Shown here one piece after another: positions 24,314 to 35,980 of a stretch of DNA of 64,000 nucleotides. Each line of letters begins with the position of its first letter. Position 1 is the first letter of the stretch. Below the pieces are notes generated by a model that was given only the letters and a program-made list of their open reading frames with translations, did no database searches and was not told the origin of the DNA. The DNA is taken from assembly GCA_963924555.1 (NCBI GenBank), contig OZ004588.1:3348001-3412000 (forward strand), written 5' to 3'. This stretch comes from Crambe crambe. Taxonomy: Eukaryota; Porifera; Demospongiae; Poecilosclerida; Crambeidae. A program made the position numbers and the translations under genes.

Positions 24314-25889
24314 TCCCATCTCACTTGTATGGATAGTGGTTGAGAGGGGGTTTGTAACCTGAACATCTCATGGCGTATCCCTGTTGAATGATATAGAGGT
24401 TGACTTCGACTATTCTGAACTTGTGATTTTCTAATGTTGAAACCCTTTACCCACTCTAGTGTATTGAGCAGTTGTGCAGGAATTTAACTTCAAATGTTAA
24501 GTGTGTTGTCTGAATTTTTGAATGTCTTGATCAGCACTCTCATGTGTCTGTGCATTATTTAGAAGTATGAGTATTATGATGCTAGTGTGTGTGATAGTCC
24601 CAGACAGATTGGACACAACCCTTTAGAGCATATCCCCCATTGGTTGGTATGTACGTATATGAAATTCCTGCCAGGTTGGGACTGTCACAATTAATGACTA
24701 CAGCATATACGTAAAGTATGACATAGTGTTAAGATATCATGTGACAGGTGGGTTGCATAACCTCTCTACAAAGGACAAAAAGTTGGGTCCCAAGTGTGTC
24801 AGGTTCCACTGCAATAATCTCTATCCCAGTCCAATATGTCTTCTGACTGTCCCTCCCTCCCCCAATAATTACATTGTCCCATCTCACTTTGTCCCTAGCA
24901 TCACTTTGCATCTAGCATTGATAGTGAACACTTCATGCCCCACCCTTTTCTTTCTAGATGGTTTAACTTTCTATTGATTATATGAGGCTTTATATCATCC
25001 ATTTAAAATTAATTAATTGGAGTAGTAGCTTTGATAGAGATTTGAGGCTACTTTATGGATTCATAATATGAGCATGTTACTGATGGCCTTTTCCCCATGG
25101 TAGTTTCATGGTAATTGTTGTCAACCATGTAATGGAGTGAATCCATAATGGACCTTGCAGTTTTTATTCTCTATCCATATGTAATCAATGGTCTTAAATT
25201 GTATGCTCTATATAGAACAGGGATTGATACTGAGGGGGAGACTCACCCATGGTAGTAATATACAATGGATGATGTTCATGCACCCCCTTTCCCATATTAC
25301 ATATTGGTTCTTAATGATGCTCACCCTTGGAGGTATATAATACATTGGATGCTGCTCACCCACCTTCCTGTACTATTACATTGATGCTCACCACCTTTCC
25401 CATATTGATTAATGCATGGTAGTAACACATTTGATGTTGCTCACCACCCATCATTCTTATGATGTAATGTGTATGGACAGGTGGTACCATTGTACTTGTA
25501 ATGGCCTTGAGTGTTCCATAAGACCAGTTAGCACATCACTTAAAGGCCTTCAATTAGAAGTACTGTCCTGGCTCTGTTCCTCTGACATAATGTAATTGGT
25601 CTATTCTGAACTGGTGACGTGAAATTACTTTTCCACAGCTGATTGCTCCAACCACATCATAATGAAGGGGGAAACCCCCTAAATTAGTGTTGTGTGTACT
25701 AACTGATCCTGTTATGTGTTTCATTATGCACACTATCACATGTTAATTTCCTCTGGATACCACATATGTACATGCATGCACATCCAATGGCTTGACTACT
25801 AGGGCAATGTTCAACATTCAGTTGACAGCGAGTGAGCAAGCATTCTTTAGTGCTACAATTCTTTAGAAGATTTTGCTGTTTAGTTTATA

Positions 25890-26121
25890 CAGGGGTGTAT
25901 CCACCACTCCTGTTGGTCCGGTTTTTCACCGGACAATTTTTATTATCCATTAATAATTATAATTTCATCCCATGCCTGCAGAGTTAGCTAAGTGATTATA
26001 TGAACTTTCAAGAATCGTGATCACATTAGCATCCTTCTGATAAGTGGGTAAAGGATAAAGTGGGCATGGTGATCCCACGCACACTGGGCCACTCAAAATT
26101 CTGTGGATACACCCACCCCTG
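25890..26121. mobile_element. 232-bp hAT-like MITE
   Basis: Inverted ends CAGGGGTGTATCCAC and GTGGATACACCCACCCCTG, flanked on both sides by TTATA. CAGGGG ends are usual for hAT-type elements; the 5-base flank would fit the hAT5 group rather than classic 8-bp hAT. No coding frame. Confidence 0.7.
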
Positions 26122-26416
26122 TTATATGTATTAGATAAGCTACAACTACTACTTTAGCTTTAGACAGTGAGCAAGTGAGCATGATAGGCTCCAGTGCTTG
26201 ATATTGTGTCTGAGACAAGAGTCATGTAAGTGGTGGTTCCAACCAGAAAGCTCCACCCACCAAAAGCTGTAAATACTTACGCCAAGCGCCTACAATTCAC
26301 TTTGATAAGCCTAGCGCCTCTATGACAAAAGACTGTAGAAAACAATCTAGCTTGATTACAATTATTGGAGAATGCGTATTATGCACACACAGGTGCTACT
26401 GGGGCATTTTTGCTCT

Positions 26417-26975
26417 AATTTTGTGGAGGCGGACAAAAGAGCCTGGTACACACTGTTTGCGCATGCGCCAAATTTCCCCCCAAATTGGGGGAAATCGTAA
26501 TCTCAGTAATCTTCCGTGACGCATGATGCAATACTGCTGAATCAGCACTGCAGCAGACTACCTCTAGTTCTTCGCGGACGGTGTGTTTGTTTTACACCCT
26601 ATCTCGGCTGGGACAATCCCACCTAGTACTGAATAAGGAGCAGCAGCAAGTAATTCTCTCCGTTCGTTTATTCGTTTGGGAATATTGCAGAGCTGAGGCT
26701 GTGATCATCTCCTCTGGATTTAAGGGAGAGCGGCTTATGGATAAAGAAATTCTTGCCACTATAAATAGTTTTAGAAGTGCCAGTCTTGTCTTCTCTTCTC
26801 CAGAGAATTTAGCTTTCTTGGTACCTTATAGCGCATGCTCATACACGTACTTACATGTTGTGACATCACGCACCGTCATAAAGTGTAATAGGCGGGAATT
26901 TCGCATGAAATTTTTGGCACATGCGCAAACAGTGGGTACCAGGCTCTATTTTCCGCCTCCGCACAATTTTTATGG
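26417..26975. mobile_element. 560-bp TIR element enclosing a dispersed repeat
   Basis: Inverted ends of about 60-65 bases: the left contains 'ggaggcggacaaaagagcctggtac' in short form and GTTTGCGCATGCGCC; the right is the reverse complement with a few changes. Inside (26570-26910) lies the segment also found at 3170-3450. The 169-codon frame at 26581 crosses the right terminus, so it is unlikely to be a gene. Confidence 0.65.
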
Positions 26976-27099
26976 GTATGTCAACCATGTGGTCATTACT
27001 TGGGGGAATGATAATACTCTTGAGAGTATTTGCATTGGAGTATTTAATTTTATTGGTGTGTTCTATTCCATACAGCATGTGATATATTAATAACTCACA

Positions 27100-28410
27100 A
27101 TCTTCTAGAGAAGAGTAGTTGGGTCTATACATACTAGTATGAGTTACATGATTGCTTGGTGGGTGTGGTTTGTTTGGTTGACTCCACCTCCTCTCTGCCC
27201 ACAGAGACTGCCTCCCCTGAGATGAAGGGATCCAGCTGCATTCATTATCTTCACCCAAGGATTCTTGATCAACTGATGGTATGTACTTTGGGTACAGAAA
27301 GGTTGCATTTGTATTCTGTGCCATTACCTCTATATCTGAATATTTCATCTTATGTGGTTAATGGATCGGTGAGATATTTATCTCAGCCTGTTTTGATTCC
27401 AGGGTCTTCCTTCATATCTCCCAATCATTATGGCTTATATTATTGCCCTTAGTGGATTGACCCTTTGACCGTTGTCCCATCTCATTTTATCTCTAGCATG
27501 GATAAGTGACACATGGATAGTGTTGAGAGGTGGTTTATGGACCTGAACACCTCTCAATGGTTGACATTGACACTCTTTTGTACATATCATTCTAATGCTA
27601 AAACCCTTTACCCACTCTAGTTCAGGTGTCTAGGTTATTATGTCAGCACTTTCAGTCAATAATTATGATTGTTCACTATCTGTTTCAGTATGGTCCCCTT
27701 TATAAAATATTGTAAAACATGATGGAGATTCGATAAGGGTGTGCTACAATATGGATTCACATTCCAAGCATGTTAGTTAAACAGTCAAGGTTTATTTCAA
27801 GGGGAGTGAGGGGGCTTCTGCCCCCCTCCGAACAATGGCTTGCCCCCCTAGGAATTTGCTAGGATGTATAATGAGATCATTATAGAGTTCCACATGCATG
27901 TACTTGTTTGTAGTTGCCCTCTTCATTTTTTTTTCACTAGCCCCTTGAGCAAAATTTGCCAGTGGTGCCATCCATGAATGTGTGAAAGTTTCAGTTGCCT
28001 AAAACTTTCTTTGAAAGAACTTTCTTCATTTGCCACCTATCATCCCAGTTTTATAAGTATGTCTTCCGATTGCCTCATATATTTTTAGTATAGACAGTGT
28101 TAAGAGTAGATTTGTTGACCTGAACACCTCATGACCCACTCCTTTTAAACTAGATAGTTGACATTGACTATTCTGTTTGTAATATTGAAACCCTTTACCC
28201 ACTTTAGTGTGTTAGCATAGCATTCAAATGTTGAACACTTTCAATCGTTTAATCACTTTCTGTGAATTAAGCTGTGACAGTGTTGGGTAGAGATTTGAGG
28301 AGGGTGTGCTACAATATGGACTCATAATCCGAGTGGGTTATGATGGTTTTTACACAGGATGGTTTACAGAGTGAACAATGAGAATGTAAATTCTATGGTA
28401 ATAAATTTTG

Positions 28411-28452
<42 letters not shown>

Positions 28453-29500
28453 CACATACGCACACACACAAACAGGTCATATTAATGTCTTGATCAGCAT
28501 CTTGTATGTACCATAATGTACGTACTGTGGATTATTTAAAAGTTTGAGTATTGTGATGCTAGTAACAGCCTCCGAGAGAGATCAAATATTAGTTCCTTTA
28601 GGAACATACTTTAATTCTCCAATTGGTTGGTATGTGAGGTATTTAACAATTTCTACCAGGTTGGGACTGTTACATATACTGTAGCACGTATACATAAAGC
28701 ATAAGTTTATGACATCATTAGCCTGAGTGTTATGATGTCATGTGACAGCTGGGTTGCATATGGGCAGTACACATAACTTCTCTGCAATGGACAAAAAGTT
28801 GGGTTTACTGTACATTAATCTCTATCCCAGTCTGATAGGTATAATCAGTACGTCTTCTGATTGCCCCTCCCTCCCACATCATCCCATCTCACTTTGTCCC
28901 TTGCATGAATAGTGTTGAGAGACCTGAGCACTTCATGCCCCACCCTTTTCTTTCTAGATGGTTTATACTTGTGACTTTATTTGAGGTTAAGTTTAGTAGA
29001 AATTTGAGGAGGGTGTGCTACATTATGAATTCATAATACAAGGATATTGTGTACTAATGGCCTTATTTGTGTGTTTTTGTTGTTGTTGTTGTTGTTTGTT
29101 TTTGTTGTTTTTTTGTTGTTGTTGTTTTCTCGTGATAACTGTTATTATAGTGGAGTAAATCCATAATGGACCACACAGTTTTTATTCTCTATCCATAAGT
29201 TGATCCATATGTAATCAATGGTCATATAATTGTATGCTTTATATAGAACAGGGATTCATGTGGAGGGTGCATGAGGACTCAGTATCTCACCCATGATATT
29301 TTAATTGTGAAACTCTCCCTAAATTTTGTGTTTATGCTTGACACTGTCACATGTAGACAATATAGCAATAGGGATTTTGATTTGTGCTGAATCACCTGTA
29401 CGTACCTGAAAGACTGTCACCACCCTCTTTAATGAGAACATTACACTGTACTGTCTGGACCTTCATTTAATGTAGTTGATGTAGTTCATTTAATGTAATT
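27100..29500. repeat. Decayed repeat array, part 2
   Basis: Contains a diverged CARD-like module (27205-27278), exon-like 'tagcatggatag' blocks near 27496 and 28905, and recurring 'gaaaccctttacccac' text. Microsatellites: (CT)n at 28413-28451 and a GTT-rich tract at 29078-29130. No intact gene was seen. Confidence 0.55.
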
Positions 29501-29519
29501 GAGGTGGTTTAAATTGTGT

Positions 29520-29900
29520 ACAATTGTTTCAACTGAGATTATTGAGGGGTTCTACTGTACTATTGTGTGAACTGAGATTGTTTAAATTGAGGGGTTCTAC
29601 TGTACTATTGTGTGAACTGAGATTGTTTAAATTGAGGGGTTCCACTGTACTATTGTGTGAACTGAGATTGTTTAAATTGAGGGGTTCTACTGTACTATTG
29701 TTTGAACTGAGATTGTTTAAATTGAGGGGTTCCACTGTACTACTGTGTGAACTGAGATTGTTTAAATTGAGGGGTTCCACTGTACTATTGTTTGAATTGG
29801 TGGTAGTTTAAATTGAGGGGTTCTATTGTTTGAACTGAGATTGTATAAATTGAGGGGTTCCACTGTACTATCGTTTAAATTGAGGGGTTCTACTGTAATT
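29520..29900. repeat. 45-bp minisatellite
   Basis: Units spaced exactly 45 bases (TTGAGGGG at 29542, 29587, 29632 and on) continue for about six full and several partial copies. 45 is a multiple of three, so both strands stay open (GSTVLLCELRLFKLR per unit on +). The unit in reverse begins ACAGTAGAACCCCTC, close to the end of the pogo-type MITE at 52625, so the array may have grown from a transposon end. Confidence 0.9.
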
Positions 29901-31458
29901 TGGAGCATAACTTTTATATGCATAGGAGGAGATGCATGAGGTTTATGTCTCCAGAAAGTGCTCTTTTGTGGTATTGTGAAGAACCTCTTTGGATGGGACA
30001 AAAGGTAAATTCCTGAGATGTACTGATAGTATAGAGTGATTATCCTCTTTCAGAATTAAGTCATCTATTCATGAATTGTCATAAGTCCATTTTTTGTTGG
30101 AGGCCATTTCGGTTTGTTTGTTTGTTCCTTTGTTTTTTACAGGGTCAGCTACTTCTTTCTGCTTCTGGTGATCTTCCTAACTGGTTAGTAGGACAATACC
30201 TCTGTGGATGTGACCTCTCTGACTATCCTGGCACCTTGAATCTTCATTTCATCTACCAAACCTATTTCATCTACAAAACAATGCATCCCTATTTTAATAA
30301 CAAGATAATTTATAATGAAGATGGGTGGGGCTATATGGCGTTGTCGACCCTGTACCGTATTTCTCAAAAGTGGGGTGGGGCTCGCTAGCTACAGTAACTT
30401 TAGTGGGCGTGACACCGGGCTTAGAGTGATGGGGAACAAGGCAGGTAAAAAGAAGCATCGGTCCGAATTAGATTCTTCTGAGTCCGCAGGGAACGATTTT
30501 AGTCCCCCAAGCTGCGAATCAAGTAACGAGATCGCAGAACCTGCCCCTTCTCAAGATACTGGACCTGATAAGGAGAGTGAGCCTCCACCTGATACCGATG
30601 ATCTTCCTCCTGATGGGTCCTCTGATCCTCCACACACTCCTAGTATAGCTGCAGAGAGTGAGTCAAATCTTAAATGTCAACAAGCAAGAAATGCAGCTAC
30701 TCCATTGATTGAAAAGAAAGTGTCCAGACAGGAAAGGAGGAGAAAACAAAGGATGAAACGCAAGTTCAAAGGTAACTTAACTAGATACATATTTGTACTT
30801 GTCCACAGGAATAGAGAGGTTGCAATAGCCATGGCTTTTCACAAGAAGCTTTAAGTTGGTGTAGGGTGGATGAGTCAGCTAGGTATTGTTGCTTTTTTCT
30901 TTGAAATGGACTATCTTAGAATGCTGAAAATTGCTCTAGATATAATGTGTGGAGAAAGTAATACATTTTGTACACACTCGGGAAGGTATTATGAGTCAAA
31001 GGTATGAATTATGAGTCACTGGCTTGATTTTTATCTTAAAAATTGATAGTGTAGCTACGATTTCTACAAAATAGAAATAACCTTAAAATTCATCCATCTT
31101 GTAGCATCATTGCTTCCCTGCGCTTTTTTTATTCAGATTTGTCACGATTATACCCATTTTTAAACTTCTTATTTAAGATTATGTTTATGCATGAATAAGG
31201 CATTTTCTGGATGATTTTATATGATCAAAAGACCAAAATAATTATTAAGTTTTCATATCTAAAAGTATCAACTATTGTAGATTCTTATAAAGTGGTGAAC
31301 CCATAATAGGGACTGACTCATAATACCCACACCTACCCTACACCTGTGGAGTGTGTCTAATGAGTATTTTACTTCTTCATGGGGTATAAATGGCTCCACT
31401 TCTTCAATTCTACATCTGTAGCCATCTCTTAGTGTATTCTGTAAGACTTTTATAGTCA

Positions 31459-31579
31459 GGGTTTTACGGAGGGGATGGATTTTCCCACCCCAAAAAAATC
31501 CACTTCAAAGATAAAGTACAATTGTATTTTAAGTCTTGCTGATACTTATGCCCCCCTTATGAAATTGTGAAACCCTGAT
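31459..31579. mobile_element. 121-bp mini-element, CAGGGTTTTA ends
   Basis: Ends CAGGGTTTTACGG and TGAAACCCTG, flanked on both sides by ATAGT, a candidate 5-bp target duplication. Related to 22096-22174. Confidence 0.6.
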
Positions 31580-33075
31580 AGTGTTAGTCAAACTGCTGAA
31601 TGAAATCCTCCACTGAATTTTTCCAGCCATGTAGTATGTGGGTGGGAGGTGTCATAGTCAGGAGTGACTCCCTCAATTGATAATTCCCAGGTGACTCCTG
31701 ACTAGGTGTGGTATAATATAAGCTCATGAATTGATGAGACCAGTAGTAACTAACTAGGCTTCAGTCTAATATGCTATTTCCCCGACCTACCACAAATCAG
31801 GAAAATTTCGCTTTTAAAAATAATTTGAATTTACCAGTTTTATCCCTTTGAGCAATTCTGAATAAGCTACCATGAAATTATGCTCAAGTTATGCCCACAA
31901 TTTATCGCAATTTGGTTCATTGCAAAAATCCATTAGTTGTAAATTGAGTCAGTAAGTCACAAACTATACACATGACTAGTCAGTGGCAGTTGTATTGGAG
32001 TAGGAGTGATAACTTTATAAGGATCGATCTTGTTAAGATTGATAATGCACATTCCCAGACAGTTGTACAAGTAAGAGCTACTTGAGCCCCAAAAGGTTAT
32101 CTTGACCTTTGAGGGATTGCTTACACTGCATGCATAGGGACTTTATTTACTATTTTGCCAAAATTAATATTCCAACTTTATGCGGGAGTACCAAGTAGTA
32201 ACACCAACTATGAGATACTCGGATAAGGTGCGTGCTGCATTATAAGTGGTGACGTAAAATTGGCATGGCTAGGCTGGTCATTTGTGGGGCACTACAGTAC
32301 ACCATTGTCTGGCTGGCTTGGGAACGAGGTGTCACCAGGATCCAGGGATCCTGCCATGAGCTTGTTACAGGATGTTGCATTGTTGGTATTATAGGTGAAG
32401 GGTGTGTCTATGAGTATGAAGTGTCTGTTATTTCATAAACCTCATGCAAATATACTTCTTTTTAGAGTTAAAACATATCTAACATACCAGCAACAGGACT
32501 CCTAAAGGCAAACTAGTACATTTCCCCTATACCATGTACACCAATATGGACAAGTCCAACATTATAGAAAGCCACACCTATTACAACCTCTCTATAGGAA
32601 CTGAGGGGACTGAAATATCATACTGTATATATTGCCTGGAATTAATAGGCTCCTGCAGATTATGCTCAAATTTATCTATTCTCAGATTCTCACTCTAGCC
32701 CCTATTATTCTTTCAATTGTACCCATTATTCCCAAAGATTCTCTTATGCATAGCTATGGCAACAGGGCTGGATTTGGATTACTAAATAGATGGAATTACA
32801 TGACTAGGGGCACACACACTGGACCATGGGGGAGGGTGTGGGAAAGGGCATATGGCATAATTATTTGGAGGACCATGTTGGCTTCTGATAGTTTAGCTCA
32901 ATTTTATTGATCTTCTGATGTGAAAAAAAAAATTTTTTTTGGGCCACCCGGGTCACCTTTTTGCACTCAACAGCCCAAGCAACAGAAAATCAATTAGAGT
33001 AGTCCCTATACCATAGATACATTTGTGTATGGTATTACATTCCTGTGGGTTGTGGTTTGTAACCTCAATACATAA

Positions 33076-33465
33076 TCAAACCATGATAATAACATTGAAC
33101 TGCATGCCTATCCCTTTATTTTTGTTGGCTTCTTCAAGCTTTTCCGTACTGGTATCACGGGTTCTGGTATCCACCACCTTAGACCCAGACACCTTCTGCA
33201 GCTTCTCAGTAACTTCACATTTCATACTCTGGATTTCTCCTGATGAAAGCAGGGGTGAAAGTACCTCAGCTAAATGTAAACAACTGGACAGGTGTTCCAT
33301 TTGTATGGGTTGAAAGGGTGATATTATAATATGGGTCCTTACATTCAAGGGGTCGTTACTATTCAGTTGTCTATGATATCCCCCTAAATGGCATGCTTTG
33401 TATGCTGTGTGGTCAGTCATGCATTTGTGTAGGTAAGGGATGAAGCACACCAAAAAGTGACACAT
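33076..33465 (-). other. Unrecognised 129-codon open frame
   Basis: The frame contains an amphipathic stretch (MEHLSSCLHLAEVLSPLLSS) then a Lys/Glu-rich part (TEKLQKVSGSKVVDTRTRD). Composition is more protein-like than the neighbouring chance frames, but there is no motif I know and no splice context. It could be a fragment of an old mobile element or chance. Confidence 0.2.
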
Positions 33466-33894
33466 GCATGGTCACAGGTGTGGAAATCACAGTTTTTATG
33501 TACTAACTTATAAAGTATGTGTCCTTGAAAGTGCAAGTTAAGGTTTCATCTAGGAATTTCACTTTGGGGGGAAGCTGGGGGAGGGTGTGGGAGGGGGATG
33601 TGCCCCCTCCCGCGCGGAGTGCGAAAGAAAATTTTACTTATTTTTGGAGGACTCATTGTTGCTAATTGTTGCTAATTCACAAGGTTTATAGCTATATAAA
33701 CCTTATGAACATAAAAAAAGTAGATGAAACCCTGCAAGTCAAAGTACAGTGCAATATGGATGTGTCATATATACATAGACTGTTTCTTACCACTTTGATG
33801 AAGTATGAAGTATGTATAATTATTATTATTGTCAAAGTAGAAATGCACATGACCAAGCAAGTAGGTATGGTCAAAATTACTGTGCACTGTTTTA

Positions 33895-33922
33895 GGGGGG
33901 TTGGGGGGGGGGGGGGGGGGGG
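33895..33922. repeat. Poly-G tract
   Basis: Six G, TT, then 20 G. The overlapping Pro-rich minus frames are artefacts. Confidence 0.9.
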
Positions 33923-34599
33923 CAACCACCCCTGGATACAGCCCCAAACATGTAGGGAAAGTATAAATAGAACTGGTTAGTACCCTTTGTGGATGTCACC
34001 ATCTTATTCACCATAATCTCCAGTGTGGGGTATGTTGAAGTGTGTTAGGTGTGCCAAATTAAACAGCTGTGGGTCCCTTTCCTGTCTATTATAGGAACTG
34101 CTGAGAATCCAAAACTGAATGTGTGGGATAGATTTTCACCTGTCTGAGTAATATGAGTTATTTTTTTCACTAAGTTGTGGTTAATATGGGTACATCCCTG
34201 CTGATATCTATTAATTAGTGTGTCATTCATATTTTGTTTGTAGCTCCTCCACTCAGCTTAAGTAATGTTGTTGCAGTCCTAAACAAACTTTCGTGGAGCC
34301 ATGTTGGTAAAAGAATACTGAAAATCCCCCAGACTAAGTTAGATGCTATCAATACGGAGTGTGATACGGTTGAGGAAAGACTTGTAGCCATTGTTAGGTA
34401 CTGGTTATTGAATGATCCAAATGCGTCCTGGAGGAGACTTATATACCACCTTGACTTATGGGACCATTCAGATATAGCAGACAGGATACGGAAGTATGCA
34501 GAGAAACTAACAGGTTAGTGAGAGCTTCAAACATATTGACATATGTACATGAATAGGTTGCATGTGCAGTTAAAACATTGCTGCTGTTCTGTTCCACAG

Positions 34600-34682
34600 G
34601 ACTCAGTTGTATTATCTCTAATCTCCATGACGTTTTACATAATTACATAATTATATCTGCTGAGTCAGCTATATCATTGTAA
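34600..34682 (+). CDS. Possible alternative last exon of the Death-domain gene
   Basis: Acceptor 'ctgttccacag' 86 bases after the exon 2 donor; in phase 1 it adds GLSCIISNLHDVLHNYIIIS and seven more residues, then TAA. It would give a protein with one Death domain and no need to splice over the transposon-filled intron. Use is inference. Confidence 0.35.
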
Positions 34683-35121
34683 CTACTTGACTGCTGCACA
34701 TGCTGAGACCCATGCCCAGTTGTTATGAGTAGAGACTCAAAGTCTGTAGTATATGAAACAAAGTTTAATTTTTTGCTTGTCAATTTCATTGCACTATTCC
34801 AACAAACCCTATAATAGTCTATTTACATTCACTCTGACACCTTGAAGTTAATGAGTCATGTATATAACTTTTTACTGGAGTCTTATAGTAACCACCATTA
34901 GAACCAGCATGTAATCAGCTTTCTGCTGATGTCTTAAATCGGTCAGGAATCTACAAAGTTATAATGTAATTCCAAGTTGAAATATTTCACATTTTTATTT
35001 TTCAATGAAATTTAATTTCGGAAACATTATATACAACATCCAAAAATTTTAAACAACGAATTGTTATTGCATCAGATGTGCGTGAATTAGAGTTCGACTA
35101 GTTACTGCATGTATGTATGTA

Positions 35122-35564
35122 ATGGCAGAGTCCGTGGCTGAGTCACAATGTGAGGTGGATTCCTGCATCAGAGGCTATCATGAATACAGAGCAATATGGA
35201 CAGCAGCTATTGGAGTCTCTTTGTTGTATTAGGGGAGCCTACTAATATAATAGATCAATACGCTGTTGCTGTAATTAGAAGTGGACTAGTTGTTGGACAT
35301 TTGCCTAAGAAGATTTCAAGAGTTTGCTCAGTTTTTTTGAGGAGAGGAGGTACCATATATTGTATAGTCACCAACACCAGGAGATATTCCGCAGACCTCC
35401 CTCAAGGTGGATTAGAGATCCCCGTAGCTACTTTGCATTTTGAAGGGATCAATTCTTTGAGAAGACACTTAAAAAATGCATGCCCAATCTCAATTCATAA
35501 TCAGTACTTAAATCATCTGCTAAAATTATATTATAAAAGTTACTACCGTACAGCGGTTTTTTAA
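35122..35564 (+). pseudogene. HIRAN-domain protein, frameshifted
   Basis: From ATG 35122 (MAESVAESQCEVDS) the frame reads GYHEYRAIWTAAIG and hits a TAG near 35231. One frame over it continues as GEPTNIIDQYAVAVIRSGLV, then VGHLPKKISRV and RRYSADLPQGGLEIP. The pattern GYHxYxxIW, NxxDxYAVAV, VGHLP is that of HIRAN domains, a DNA-binding fold. Small HIRAN proteins occur in invertebrate genomes, so this one may be carried by the adjacent transposon. One frameshift breaks it. Confidence 0.65.
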
Positions 35565-35980
35565 ATATTTCGTTAATCATCAAAGGACAATACAGATGAA
35601 GAATTACGGTAGTCTTTTATTCCGTATGGTACGATTATTTTAGCACATGTACAACAATATCTGCGGACTTCGCTTCACAGCTGCTTTTTCACTGGCTTGC
35701 ATACTATTCTTTGCCTTCATTTCTTCAGGTATAGCCCTCTTCGCAATCGTGGCGACTTCTTAAGTGATGGAATTTAGCTAGCTAAGAAGAAAGTGGACCA
35801 GAAGGTTATGTAAGTTACATATATTGCATGCTGTAGTTGAATGTACGAACGTCTACATGTGGCTAAACGGTGGCTTTATATTGGAAATAGAAAATTTTTC
35901 GATACACTGATTACTGAAATTACCGAATTTTTATTCCCACCAAGATTATCCCGCTGTAAGGTACACATTAAGTACATCAA

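Larger units (their letters stand above)
14190..25450. repeat. Segmental duplication, copy A
   Basis: This region is repeated in the same orientation at about 48275-58330 with long runs of identity. The order of blocks is the same in both, including a CARD-like exon module, a promoter-like module, exon-like modules, a minisatellite and palindromic MITEs. Sequence private to A includes about 19896-20694 and about 21910-22870. Both copies hold only decayed coding material. Confidence 0.9.
30772..34243. other. Intron 1 of the second Death-domain gene
   Basis: 3.5 kb, mostly without recognisable content. It holds a mini-element (31459-31579), an unrecognised minus-strand frame (33465 to 33076) and a G run (33895-33922) inside a small G-rich block. 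No exon in phase with the gene was found. Confidence 0.5.

Noticed and set aside
26581-27090. 169-codon open frame on the + strand
   Set aside because: It lies in a dispersed repeat and runs across an inverted terminus; the related segment at 3170-3450 does not keep the frame.
29524-29811. Repeat protein of six 15-residue units
   Set aside because: The frame is open on both strands only because the DNA repeat period is 45; no start context or splice sites.
29520-29900. CRISPR-like direct repeats
   Set aside because: No unique spacers: the repeats are head to tail, and the rest of the window is eukaryotic.
30071-30388. Possible coding exon after 'gttttttacag' at about 30141
   Set aside because: It reads GQLLLSASGDLPNWLVGQYL, but no matching upstream exon or following donor could be found, and no motif is recognised.
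33666-33980. 104-codon + strand frame and its Pro-rich minus shadows
   Set aside because: Depends on the 20-base G run; no motif or splice context.
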